A DNA stretch of 64,000 nt from JBBTXG01 sp038062375 (GTDB taxonomy: Bacteria > Patescibacteriota > Minisyncoccia > Minisyncoccales > UBA10102). A program made the position numbers and the translations under genes. Positions 1 through 8,220 of the stretch are shown here, one piece after another; positions within the stretch are counted from its first letter, which is position 1, and each line of letters opens with the position of its first letter. Under the pieces are notes generated by a model. The model did no database searches. It was not told the origin of the DNA and saw nothing but the letters and a program-made list of their open reading frames with translations. The stretch covers positions 62,001-126,000 of the forward strand of contig JBBTXG010000005.1 in the NCBI GenBank assembly GCA_038062375.1. The letters are read 5' to 3'.

Positions 1-2241
1 TCCAAGCCATTCATATTCAACCTCGCTTTGAACTCCCAACCTTGCTCCATGGTCTTTGAAATGCTGACTCAACCGTATAGGATCAAAGCCCTTGTGGTGT
101 ATGTACTGTAACACCTCCTCGCCATGTTTGTCTACTATTGTGAGTATCTTCGTGCCGTACTTGGCAATGTATCCAACGAGTCTGACTGCCCCGCCCTCGG
201 TCTTCATGATCTGGAGAGCACCTGCCGCGGCCTTGATGACCCGAGGCGCACTCTTGAGGGTTCGGATCGAGATTCCACCTATGCCGCCAGTGCAACTGGT
301 TTCCAAGCAGCCCCAGATTGCTTCAAGGAATTCCTGTCTGAAGCGCTCTTCCTCGGTAAGACACTCATTCGGGCCGCAGGGTCGTATCTCTCCTCCTGCG
401 AAGCGTGGCTGGAGAGCTCGGGCAAGGCGGATGTTGGCTGTGAGTGAGTTGAGCTTGGTTCTGGTGCTTGAGCCCACAAAGCCAGTTCCTTGGGTGAGAC
501 CAAGAGGAGTCAGGATTTCCATGGTATACTTCTCTTGGAATCGGATAACGGCATTTTCGGTCAAGGGGCCAAAGTAGTCGGTCTCCTGTCCTGGAGAGCC
601 TGGTCCTTCGATTGCTACTGCGGTATCCAAGTAGGTATTGAGAACGATCTGGAGGCACCGCACATCCTCTCCGCCCATTTCTCGCTTGAGATCAGTGTGG
701 AATACGCAGTCTTCCGCAAGTGCGTAGTTGGACCATTGCGTCTTTGCGACAAGAGCTTGTTGATCTATTGGCTTGGGAGAACGGATAGGGTTGAGCCCCA
801 GCGCTTTTGCTTCTTCTTGGCTAAGGTTTGTTTCTCTGCCTGCTGGTCCGAGTTCCGGATGAGAACTTAAGCCTCCTTTGTGCAGAGCTTCTTGAATGGC
901 AATGAGAGTTCCGTCTCGAAGGGGAGATTGTGCAGAACCAAGATCTGCGATGTTGAATCTTGCTATACTTTCTTCCGAAACTCCAAAGATCTTTGCCAGC
1001 TCTGATCGGTAAACGGCAAACCCGCTTTTGTTGAGCAGCCAGTTCGTGTAGCTTGAAATGGATTGATTGTTGATTTGGCCTGTCCCATCGGTGTGTCCGA
1101 GAAATACCGTACCTCCTGGATTGACTTCTACTCCACCTCCGATGATGCCAAAGCTCCTGGCGAGACTCGAGGTTTCCGCCCGTGCGTCGGAAAAGGCGAT
1201 ACCTTCATTGAATTTCTTGTGTACCACTCCGTTCACGAAGATTTCGCTTCCAGCTCCGCCGCTCGCATACTCATAGCGGAGAATCACCACGTGGGTTGCT
1301 TTGCGGACAATGTAGTCGAACTGCCTTCCGAGACGGATAAACGTTTTTGCATTGGGTCCGCTATCAGATTCCGAGAATATCGCGCAATCCGCAGGAATGT
1401 CAAACTCGAACTTCTTGGCTGGAATACCGCCGTACGCTGGATTGTAATGAACGATGCGCTCGGGCTTCCCAGGCCTACATCCCTGTTTTGCAGCTTCGAG
1501 AGCCTGCTGTTCCTCTATTGCTTTCTGGATTTCTTCAACCAGTACCCAGATTTCGTTGATCTGCCGTTGAATCTCTTGCTCAACAGGTATGGGCGTAGCA
1601 GTTGGTGTCGGAGCAGGCGTAGGAGTAGGAGTCAGAGGCACTGGTGTTGAGGTTGGAGTCTGTTGGTCTGCTGCTCCATACACCATAACCTCTACCCATG
1701 GGTTTCCTGGTTCGTCTATCCCAGCATCAGAGTTGCCATTGCTCCATACTCTGATATATCGATGGGATTGGCTAGGAGAGAGGATGATCTCCTTTCCTTC
1801 CAAGAAAGACTCAAGTTCGAGAGCTTGAACTATGGATGTCCAGGTCACGTTGTCTGAAGAACCCTCTACCTGTACTTGATGTAAGATCCTTTTCTTCCCT
1901 TGTTGGTACAAAGGATAGAGAACTATCTTGCAAGCAAGGTATGCCTTTCCTAGATCAATGGTAAATGATTGTTTGCCTGTTCCTACAAGGGTGTACTCTC
2001 CGGAGTCTTTGGGGATGAGTCCATTGGTGAGAATGGAGATCTCATTCGCTTCAATCTTTGCCTGTGTGGAGACTGGTGCGTCTTTTGCGATGTTGGGTGT
2101 GGCTCCATCTCCGCATTGTTCTCCCTGCGCTGTTCCTTGAGAGAGCACAAGGGAAATGGCAAGGAGGCTCGCAAGGATGAGTATGCTTCCCAAGAGGATA
2201 CAAGGTTTGCCTGCTTGAATGATCCTGCTGATCAAATACAT
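1..2241 (-). CDS. Large secreted protein: signal/TM, discoidin-like domain, Pro/Thr linker, peptidoglycan-binding-like domain (C-terminus off window)
   Basis: An open frame of 747 codons without a stop runs off the left edge. It starts at ATG 2241, behind a good ribosome site (AAGGAG, 8 nt spacing). Residues about 14-36 are a hydrophobic signal or anchor. Residues 66-190 read like an F5/8 type C (discoidin) domain (NGLIPKDSGEYTL ... SDNVTWTSI ... HRYIRVWSNGNSD ... WVEVMVYG). Residues 195-219 are a Thr-Pro repeat linker, followed by a short coiled-coil-like helix (220-252). Residues 517-600 match the Parcubacteria style of peptidoglycan-binding-like domain (GGEDVRCLQ ... YFGPLTENAVIRFQEKY ... 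GFVGSSTRTKLN). The rest (253-510 and 601-747) I do not recognise. It probably acts at the cell surface. Signal and domains are read directly; the function is inference. Confidence 0.85.
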   Translation of the reverse strand, partial: MYLISRIIQAGKPCILLGSILILASLLAISLVLSQGTAQGEQCGDGATPNIAKDAPVSTQAKIEANEISILTNGLIPKDSGEYTLVGTGKQSFTIDLGKAYLACKIVLYPLYQQGKKRILHQVQVEGSSDNVTWTSIVQALELESFLEGKEIILSPSQSHRYIRVWSNGNSDAGIDEPGNPWVEVMVYGAADQQTPTSTPVPLTPTPTPAPTPTATPIPVEQEIQRQINEIWVLVEEIQKAIEEQQALEAAKQGCRPGKPERIVHYNPAYGGIPAKKFEFDIPADCAIFSESDSGPNAKTFIRLGRQFDYIVRKATHVVILRYEYASGGAGSEIFVNGVVHKKFNEGIAFSDARAETSSLARSFGIIGGGVEVNPGGTVFLGHTDGTGQINNQSISSYTNWLLNKSGFAVYRSELAKIFGVSEESIARFNIADLGSAQSPLRDGTLIAIQEALHKGGLSSHPELGPAGRETNLSQEEAKALGLNPIRSPKPIDQQALVAKTQWSNYALAEDCVFHTDLKREMGGEDVRCLQIVLNTYLDTAVAIEGPGSPGQETDYFGPLTENAVIRFQEKYTMEILTPLGLTQGTGFVGSSTRTKLNSLTANIRLARALQPRFAGGEIRPCGPNECLTEEERFRQEFLEAIWGCLETSCTGGIGGISIRTLKSAPRVIKAAAGALQIMKTEGGAVRLVGYIAKYGTKILTIVDKHGEEVLQYIHHKGFDPIRLSQHFKDHGARLGVQSEVEYEWLG

Positions 2242-2557
2242 TTTGTGCACTCCTTTTTCTGGTTTTCTGTATGTTGTCTTGCTTGTCTGTATATTCCTGT
2301 TTGCCTACTTCCCTCTTGATTCTCTATTCTCTATTCTTTTAATCCCTTCGCGCTTCTTTCCTCCTTATTCGAGATTCAATGAACTTTCCAATAAACCTTC
2401 CTTTGTCAGAGAGTTCTGAAATACTTGAGACTTCGATTCTCCATCAATCCTCCTTTCAACTCTGTCAGGTTTTACTGCCATTAATACTAACTTCACCCTA
2501 GAATAGGGCAAGACTTTTATCAAGATACACCAACGCCACGATGGAGTTTCCACAAAA
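2242..2557. other. Intergenic region upstream of the secreted protein gene
   Basis: This 316-base stretch holds no convincing gene. On the minus strand two Shine-Dalgarno-like runs occur (AAAGGAGG near 2453 and AAGGAGG near 2375). The first precedes a 12-codon ORF (MENRSLKYFRTL), which could be a leader peptide or chance. Poor -35/-10 candidates exist, but none is convincing, and no strong terminator is visible after the polyprenyl synthase gene. Confidence 0.4.
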
Positions 2558-3568
2558 TTACTTCTCTCTTCGCTGGATTACATCGGCGAGCTGCTCGAGA
2601 GCATTTCGATGGGGAGTTAGACCAAGTGGAACCAAATTTTTCTTTGCTCTTCTGATATACATTTGCGCGAGCGCAAGCGCTCTTTCTTTCCCATGAGTTT
2701 TCTGTATATATGAGCTGACCCTTTTTACATCTGAATTTGTTATAACCCTCTTGGTCAAAATTCTTCTCACCTCCGTCCGTTTTTCAAAAGGTAATTCTTG
2801 GAGCGCAAAAAATATCAGAATGTTTCCGAGTTTCCGTTCGCGAATATCTTGTCCTAATGGCTTTCCAAACTCTTGAGTGCCATAGATATCTAAGATGTCG
2901 TCGGTAATCTGAAATGCAATCCCTACATTTCTGCCGTATTGCTTTAACGCCAAAATTTTTCGCCTTGGCGCTTTTGGCATCAAAGCTCCAATCTCACAGG
3001 AAGATTCAAACAAAAACGCGGTTTTCTTTTCTGCCATACCCAGATAGTCTTGCAGGGTTATTTTTCCAAAACGATGAGTTGTTGCATATGGCTCATCAAC
3101 TCTCCCGCTTTGTTCAAAAAGAATATCCAAAATTTCTCCCTCTACAATTTTCTTGATGGTCCTGGCAAAGATTCTCGCAATGAGCTGCGGCTTGGAAGTT
3201 CTCGCTGCAGCTTCCAATAAAGAGGCTCCGTAATCCATTCCCACGCATTCTGCAAACGATCTTCCAAACTTTCGCCATGTGGTAAGCTTTCCCCTTCGCT
3301 TGTCGCTATGGTCAATGATGTCATCAATGATCAAACTATACGTATGGAGAATCTCCAAGCCCGCGGCGGCCTCCAGTACATCTTGAACTTTTCCTCCACA
3401 CGCAAAACAACAAAGTATTGCCAGGCAAGGCCGCAGGCGCTTTCCTCCTGTCTCAATCTGATAGAAGAGAAGTTTCCTTGTTTTGTTCTCTGCTCCGAGC
3501 GCGAGGAGTTTCTTTATTACGGGATCAACTTTTCTTGCAATATGTTGAAAGTTCGCATCGAGATCCAT
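2558..3568 (-). CDS. Trans-polyprenyl diphosphate synthase
   Basis: Head-to-tail condensation of isopentenyl diphosphate onto an allylic diphosphate, giving the long-chain precursor for lipid carriers or quinone-type side chains. The frame contains GGKRLRP, the first aspartate-rich motif (LIIDDIIDHSD) and the second (FQITDDILD), all diagnostic of class I trans-prenyltransferases. I chose ATG 3568 (336 aa, normal family length), just after the uppS stop. ATG 3607 is an alternative with GGAGG only 3 nt upstream, overlapping uppS. The open frame extends further upstream, but that part has no family similarity. It lies in one operon with uppS, which fits a shared isoprenoid role. Chain length cannot be read from sequence. 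Confidence 0.85.
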   Translation of the reverse strand: MDLDANFQHIARKVDPVIKKLLALGAENKTRKLLFYQIETGGKRLRPCLAILCCFACGGKVQDVLEAAAGLEILHTYSLIIDDIIDHSDKRRGKLTTWRKFGRSFAECVGMDYGASLLEAAARTSKPQLIARIFARTIKKIVEGEILDILFEQSGRVDEPYATTHRFGKITLQDYLGMAEKKTAFLFESSCEIGALMPKAPRRKILALKQYGRNVGIAFQITDDILDIYGTQEFGKPLGQDIRERKLGNILIFFALQELPFEKRTEVRRILTKRVITNSDVKRVSSYIQKTHGKERALALAQMYIRRAKKNLVPLGLTPHRNALEQLADVIQRREK

Positions 3569-3575
3569 AAAAAAG

Positions 3576-4286
3576 CTATTTCCCAAATCTTCGGTGTCTG
3601 GCGGCATATACCTCCAGCGCATCGTCGAGATCCTGTTTGGTAAAATCAGGCCAATATTTCGAACAGAAGTAGAGTTCCGCGTATGCTGCCTGCCACAGTA
3701 CAAAATTAGAAAATCGTTTTTCTCCCCCTGCGCGGATGACCAGATCCGGGTCTGGAAGGCCAACAGTTGAGAGATACTGACTGAAAACTTCCTCGGTGAC
3801 TTGTTCGGGAGAGATTCCAGCTTTGATAATTTTTTGAACAGCCTGCACAATATCCCACCTTCCGCCGTAGCTTACGGCAAGGTTCAAAAAAAGATTTGTA
3901 TTCTTTTCCGTTCTCTCTTCTACTTGATGAATTACTTTCTGAAGAGATTCCGGCAGCCGTTCTCTTTGACCGACTACTCGAATTTTCACGCCGAGGCCGT
4001 GGAGTTCAGACTCTCTCTTCACAAAACCTTCTTGAAGACCTTTTTCGAGCAGCGCCATAAGATATGACACCTCTTCTTGAGGCCTCTTCCAATTTTCCGT
4101 GGAAAATCCAAAAGCGGTAACTATTTTGATTCCTCGTTCCCTACACCACTCGCAAAATTGAATCATCTTTGTATGCCCTGCCTTATGCCCTTGGAAAGTA
4201 TCAATTCCTTTTTCTTTTGCCCATCTCCGGTTTCCATCTGGGAATAATACGATGTGGTTTGGAATAAAAGACGATAATTCAGTCAT
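3576..4286 (-). CDS. uppS: Undecaprenyl diphosphate synthase (cis-prenyltransferase)
   Basis: Makes the C55 lipid carrier for peptidoglycan and surface glycans by adding isopentenyl units in cis. The 236-residue protein carries the family signature near the N-terminus (HIVLFPDGNRRWAKEKG, catalytic Asp in PDGNRRWA), the TAFGFSTENWKRP segment and the C-terminal GGEKRFSNFVLWQAAYAELYF motif. Its ATG overlaps the stop of the upstream 53-codon membrane gene (ATGACTGA), implying coupled translation. The polyprenyl synthase gene follows directly. Length and motifs are complete. Confidence 0.95.
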   Translation of the reverse strand: MTELSSFIPNHIVLFPDGNRRWAKEKGIDTFQGHKAGHTKMIQFCEWCRERGIKIVTAFGFSTENWKRPQEEVSYLMALLEKGLQEGFVKRESELHGLGVKIRVVGQRERLPESLQKVIHQVEERTEKNTNLFLNLAVSYGGRWDIVQAVQKIIKAGISPEQVTEEVFSQYLSTVGLPDPDLVIRAGGEKRFSNFVLWQAAYAELYFCSKYWPDFTKQDLDDALEVYAARHRRFGK

Positions 4287-4440
4287 AGTTCTCGATTCCT
4301 ATTTGGATTGGTTCTTTGAATTGTTCTCGCGCAGTAAGGTAACCTACAGCGAAAGAAAGCAAAGAAATCAACAAAACGCCAATTGCAAGCATTATATCAG
4401 ATTGATGACGCTTTACAAATTCGATAAGTTTTGCTAGCAT
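4279..4440 (-). CDS. Small single-pass membrane protein (53 aa)
   Basis: A 53-codon ORF overlapping the uppS start by 8 nt. It has a basic N-terminus, one strong hydrophobic helix (about residues 17-35, IMLAIGVLLISLLSFAVGYL) and a short C-terminal tail (KEPIQIGIEN). The layout matches small conserved membrane ORFs I associate with Parcubacteria genomes, though I cannot run the search. No clear ribosome site is seen. The gene diverges from rpmA with only 6 nt between the start codons. Function unknown; it may be co-expressed with the lipid-carrier genes. Confidence 0.7.
   Translation of the reverse strand: MLAKLIEFVKRHQSDIMLAIGVLLISLLSFAVGYLTAREQFKEPIQIGIENYD
4412..4440 (+). promoter_or_regulatory. 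rpmA promoter (leaderless type)
   Basis: TTTACA (4412-4417), 17-nt spacer, TAGCAT (4435-4440) with the extended element TGC just upstream. The rpmA ATG follows after exactly 6 nt, so transcription should start at or next to the start codon. The element lies inside the coding region of the divergent 53-codon gene. Confidence 0.65.
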
Positions 4441-4446
4441 CAAAGT

Positions 4447-4752
4447 ATGGCTACCAGTAAATCAGGAGGCTCCACGAGTCTAGGGAGAGACTCCCAACCA
4501 AAATATCTTGGACTAAAGCTTTCCCCCGGCCAAACTGCGAAAGTAGGTCAGATTTTAATTCGGCAAAGAGGAACAAGGTTCGTACCGGGGAAAAATGTCG
4601 CTATGGGAGGAGATAATACGCTCTATGCGCTCAAAGAAGGAGTTGTCCGCATCACCAAAAGAAGAAAAACGGGATTTAATCGCGTCCAAAGAACCATAGG
4701 ACTTATCCATATACTTGACGAAAACAAAATCTCTATTTCAAGCAAGCCGTAA
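4447..4752 (+). CDS. rpmA: 50S ribosomal protein bL27
   Basis: Large-subunit protein whose N-terminus approaches the peptidyl transferase centre. The 101-residue product begins MATSKSGGSTSLGRDS, the usual bL27 start (GGST-x3-RDS), followed by KYLGLKLSPGQ, GQILIRQRGTRFVPG and the MGGDNTLYAL motif. It is somewhat longer than the typical 85 aa because of a basic C-terminal tail. There is no Shine-Dalgarno; a promoter ends 6 nt before the ATG. Its 3' end overlaps the convergent pyrG gene by 20 nt. Confidence 0.95.
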   Translation: MATSKSGGSTSLGRDSQPKYLGLKLSPGQTAKVGQILIRQRGTRFVPGKNVAMGGDNTLYALKEGVVRITKRRKTGFNRVQRTIGLIHILDENKISISSKP

Positions 4753-6349
4753 TGAATTCTCCGAACAAGGGGTGAGGATGCAAAGGCCTCGATTTGAATT
4801 CCGGATGAAACTGCGTTCCAAGGAAAAAAGGATGGTCTTTCAACTCAATGATCTCGACTAAGTCTCGCTCGGGATTTATTCCAGACATTACCATCCCTTT
4901 ATTCTCGAGCAATTCCCGGTATTGATTGTTGAGTTCGTAGCGGTGTCGGTGACGTTCTGAAATATCTTGGACCCCATATGCGCGCAAGGCAATCGTCTCT
5001 TTCTGGAGCTTACATGGATATGCTCCAAGGCGCATGGTGGCGCCATATCTTTTTTCTTTCAAAAGGAGTTTTTGCTCTGCCATTACATCAATCACGGGGT
5101 GTTTGGCGTCTTGCTCAAATTCGCTTGATGTCGCGTCTTGAAGACCGCATATATTTCTCGCAAATTCAATCACCGCCAGCTGCATTCCAAAGCAAAGCCC
5201 AAAGTACGGAATCTTTTGTTCTCTGCAGAACTGAATCGCTCTGATCTTTCCTTCTACCCCTCGCGTGCCAAAACCACCTGGCACAATAATGCCCTCAAAG
5301 CTTTTCAATTCTTGGAGCGCTGCTGGATCTTTCTCATACTTTTCTGCCGAAAGCCATACATTCTGGGCGTCTCGTTTGTTTGCCCAACTCGCATGCTTGA
5401 TGGCTTCGATCACCGAGATATACGAATCCATCAGTGTGAACTCTCCAGTCTCGAAGTATTTCCCTACAATACCAATACGCACTTTCGCTTTGGGAGCTTT
5501 GATCACTTCCACGAGTTTTCCCCACTCTTTCAAATCGAGCGAGCGATGGGTTTCATTGAATTTTTCTAATATCCTCGCTCCAAGATTTTCGTTTTCAAAA
5601 TTGACTGGAACCTCGTAAATAGATTCCACGTCAGGCGCAGAAATAACATCCTCGACATGCACATTGCAAGATTGCGAGATTTTTTCTTTGCGGGGTTTAT
5701 CCACTGGAACTTCTGCTCTCGCAATGATAACGTCTGGCTGAATGCCCGTGGCGTTCAAGGCACGCACCGCGTTTTGAGTCGGCTTTGTCTTCATTTCTCC
5801 GATCGAACGAGGAACCGGGAGATAAGAAACCAAAATGAAGAGAACCGATTGAGGCAGCGACAATCGAAGCATCCTTGCTGCTTCGAGAAACAGCATATTC
5901 TGATATTCTCCCACTGTTCCTCCAATCTCTACAAGTACAAAATCTGCTTTTTCAGAATCGGCGAGTGCTTGAATTCGAGAAATGACTTCCAAGGGAATAT
6001 GAGGAACTACTTCCACGCATTTTCCATCGTATTCTAAATTTCTTTCGCGAGTAATCACTGCCTGGTATACTCTTCCGGTGGTCAGATAATTGAGTGTGGT
6101 GAAATTTCGATCGAGGAACCTTTCATAGTTTCCAATATCTTGATCGCATTCGGTGCCGTCATCAGTTACAAAAACTTCCCCGTGCTCGAGAGGATTCATC
6201 GTGCCTGCATCCACATTAATGTAGGGGTCGATTTTGAGAACAGTAACATGGAAACCCTTACTCTGAAGGATCTTTGCAAGGGAAGCTGTTGCGATCCCCT
6301 TCCCTACTCCAGACATGACTCCACCTGCAACAAAAATGTACCTTACCAT
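4733..6349 (-). CDS. pyrG: CTP synthase
   Basis: Converts UTP to CTP using ATP and glutamine. The 538-residue protein has the N-terminal synthetase domain (VAGGVMSGVGKGIATASLAKIL P-loop, then DPYINVDAGTMNPLEHGEVFVTDDG) and a C-terminal class I glutamine amidotransferase domain with the GLCFGMQ nucleophile elbow and a C-terminal HPEF His-Glu pair. The ATG shares its A with the rplI stop (TAATG), so the two are translationally coupled. The 3' end overlaps rpmA tail to tail. Confidence 0.97.
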   Translation of the reverse strand: MVRYIFVAGGVMSGVGKGIATASLAKILQSKGFHVTVLKIDPYINVDAGTMNPLEHGEVFVTDDGTECDQDIGNYERFLDRNFTTLNYLTTGRVYQAVITRERNLEYDGKCVEVVPHIPLEVISRIQALADSEKADFVLVEIGGTVGEYQNMLFLEAARMLRLSLPQSVLFILVSYLPVPRSIGEMKTKPTQNAVRALNATGIQPDVIIARAEVPVDKPRKEKISQSCNVHVEDVISAPDVESIYEVPVNFENENLGARILEKFNETHRSLDLKEWGKLVEVIKAPKAKVRIGIVGKYFETGEFTLMDSYISVIEAIKHASWANKRDAQNVWLSAEKYEKDPAALQELKSFEGIIVPGGFGTRGVEGKIRAIQFCREQKIPYFGLCFGMQLAVIEFARNICGLQDATSSEFEQDAKHPVIDVMAEQKLLLKEKRYGATMRLGAYPCKLQKETIALRAYGVQDISERHRHRYELNNQYRELLENKGMVMSGINPERDLVEIIELKDHPFFLGTQFHPEFKSRPLHPHPLFGEFITACLK

Positions 6350-6795
6350 TATGTTTCTCCCGTCACGATTACTCGTATTTCAACTTCGAGATTATGGTCC
6401 AAATTTATTTTGACAGGAAATTCTCCAACTTCTCGAATGGGCTGTTCAAGGGAGATATTATTCTTTTTCAGTTCAAAACCCATCTCTTTCAATCGCTCTG
6501 CAATTTTCTGCGATGTAATAGACTCAAAGAGCTGTCCCTCCTCTCCAATTTTTACAACAATAGACACCTCCAACTCATCGAGGTTTGAAGCTAATGCCTG
6601 AACTTCTTTTAACCCTTCCTCTGCTTTTTGGGCCGCAATCTCACTTTGTGTTTCCAACCACTTGAGTGCTTCCGGACTTGCTTTTTTCACGAGTCCTCGA
6701 GGAATCAAAAAATTCCTGGCATATCCATCCGCCACTTCTTTCACCTCAAACTTTTTTCCGAGATTTTCCACCTCTCCAAGAAGAATAACCTTCAT
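6349..6795 (-). CDS. rplI: 50S ribosomal protein bL9
   Basis: Large-subunit protein with an N-terminal 23S-binding domain, a long connecting helix and a C-terminal domain. The protein begins MKVILLGEVENLGKKFEVKEVADGYARNFLIPRGLV, the canonical bL9 signature (V-x-L-x3-V-x-LGKKG-like, then YARNFLIPRG). Its 148 aa is the normal length. It sits 12 nt downstream of ctp and is coupled to pyrG. bL9 is reported missing from some CPR lineages, so its presence is taxonomically useful. Confidence 0.95.
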   Translation of the reverse strand: MKVILLGEVENLGKKFEVKEVADGYARNFLIPRGLVKKASPEALKWLETQSEIAAQKAEEGLKEVQALASNLDELEVSIVVKIGEEGQLFESITSQKIAERLKEMGFELKKNNISLEQPIREVGEFPVKINLDHNLEVEIRVIVTGET

Positions 6796-6807
6796 ATGCT
6801 TAGTATT

Positions 6808-8022
6808 TCATAGATTTCTCAATACTTCAAGTGCTTTTTCCATCTGCGGATCCCGATTGTTGGAAAAATCTTCTTCGGTAATTTCCACTTCCTGATCAAC
6901 GGTAAGTCCTTTTCCCGTAATAAGAATGCCCTTGGGCGTCAGCCAGTTTGCCACCGTCACCTTAATGGAAGAATCATCTTTGAGCTTTTCTAACTCCTGA
7001 ACAGAACCCTTGCCAAATGAATTCTTTCCCATGAGGAGAACCCCGTGGTGATCTCGAAGAGCACCCGCGAGAATTTCCGAAGCAGAAGCAGAACCCTCAT
7101 TGATCAACACCACCATTGTGTATTCACCAAAGCGGGCATTTCCCCTCGCCTTATATTCTTTTCGCGTTTGGTCAGTTCCAAAATCTTCAATAACCACCAC
7201 TTCTCCATTCTTTATAAACCAGCCTGCAATATCAACCGCAATCTCGAGAAATCCGCCTGGATTATTCCGAAGGTCGAGGATAAGTTTTCTTGCGTTCGTC
7301 AAAAGGATCTCTCCAGCTACCTTTTGAAATTCTCGATTTGCTTTTTCTGAAAAATGGAAGAGTTTGAGATACGCGATATTCCCCTCTTTGAGTTCCCAAC
7401 GGAGAGCAGGAATCTTAATAACATCTCTTTCAATAACAAACTTTTGCGCCTTTGTCCAATCGTCTCGCAAAATCTCGAGTTCAACCGTAGTTCCTTTGGG
7501 CCCTCGGATAAGAGAAACTGCTTCGTCAAGAGTCATGTCATTGGTAAAAGTATCTCCAATTTTCACCATATGATCACCAGATCTAATTCCTGCTTTTTGA
7601 GCGGGGGTACCTTCTAAAGGAGCAATAACCTTGAGCTTTTTCTCTCGGATTCCAATCTCCATTCCAATTCCCTCAAAGGAACCCGATACATCCTCAAGAA
7701 ATCGCTTGGTGTCTTGAGGATTTAAAAAGGCAGTATAAGGATCACCTAGACTCTCTACCATGCCCTTGATAGCTCCCTGCACCATTGCCTGATAATTAAG
7801 TTTTGCGGCGTCAACATATTTTTCCTGGATAACTCTCCACGCGTCCCAAAACAACGAAAAATCTACGTATTCTGGCTTTCCTGCCTCGAGATTCGTTACC
7901 CCTTCAATGGGAGGCGCGTATCCTTGAATCTTCCCAAATTCAAAACCAACAGCAAAAATAGCAATGATGCCCGCAGAAAGAAGAATCAGCAAGAACAATG
8001 TCTTTCCTCCTTTTGCATTCAT
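6808..8022 (-). CDS. ctp: Carboxy-terminal processing protease (S41 family)
   Basis: Exported serine protease that trims C-termini of envelope proteins. The 404-residue protein has an N-terminal membrane anchor (residues about 9-27), a PDZ domain (GIGMEIGIREKKLKVIAPLEGTPA ... GIRSGDHMVKIG), the conserved LRNNPGG segment and the catalytic region (VLINEGSASASEILAGALRDH, Ser in GSASASE, Lys in GKNSFGKGSVQE). The start at 8022 fits a promoter (TGC-TATAGT, 8031-8036) 8 nt upstream, so the mRNA is almost leaderless. Confidence 0.93.
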   Translation of the reverse strand: MNAKGGKTLFLLILLSAGIIAIFAVGFEFGKIQGYAPPIEGVTNLEAGKPEYVDFSLFWDAWRVIQEKYVDAAKLNYQAMVQGAIKGMVESLGDPYTAFLNPQDTKRFLEDVSGSFEGIGMEIGIREKKLKVIAPLEGTPAQKAGIRSGDHMVKIGDTFTNDMTLDEAVSLIRGPKGTTVELEILRDDWTKAQKFVIERDVIKIPALRWELKEGNIAYLKLFHFSEKANREFQKVAGEILLTNARKLILDLRNNPGGFLEIAVDIAGWFIKNGEVVVIEDFGTDQTRKEYKARGNARFGEYTMVVLINEGSASASEILAGALRDHHGVLLMGKNSFGKGSVQELEKLKDDSSIKVTVANWLTPKGILITGKGLTVDQEVEITEEDFSNNRDPQMEKALEVLRNL

Positions 8023-8099
8023 TAAAAAGTACTATAGCATAACAAAATAAAAGAGAAAAGACTTTCTCCCGAAGAACTTTCTTGGAGGAATAAAAAATA

Positions 8100-8137
8100 C
8101 CAGCGAGGAAAAGAATTATATCTTTTTCTCTCGCTGG
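8100..8137 (-). terminator. Terminator after dinB
   Basis: CCAGCGAG pairs with CTCGCTGG and is extended by an inner AAAAG/CTTTT stem. On the minus strand it is followed by TATTTTTTATT. It separates dinB from the ctp promoter. Confidence 0.75.
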
Positions 8138-8194
8138 CTTCTTTGAAAAGTACCCCACCCTCTCCACTCTCTACGTAATCTGCATCACTTCCCG

Positions 8195-8219
8195 TTGTGC
8201 GAGGCTTAGCCTAGCACAA
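8195..8219. repeat. REP-like palindrome copy 1
   Basis: TTGTGCGAGGCT-TAGCCTAGCACAA, an almost perfect 25-nt palindrome beginning 1-2 nt after the dinB stop codon. The same core occurs near 16578-16597, 21897-21919, 55347-55369 and 56122-56144, the last two flanking a RAYT transposase gene. Confidence 0.8.
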
Positions 8220-8220
8220 T

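Noticed and set aside
92..577. Plus-strand frames in the first 2.2 kb (up to 195 codons)
   Set aside because: All are shadows of the continuous 747-codon minus-strand frame with recognisable domains.
2365..2553. 62-codon minus-strand ORF upstream of the secreted protein
   Set aside because: No ribosome site at its ATG, and the strong Shine-Dalgarno within it serves a different frame; composition looks random.
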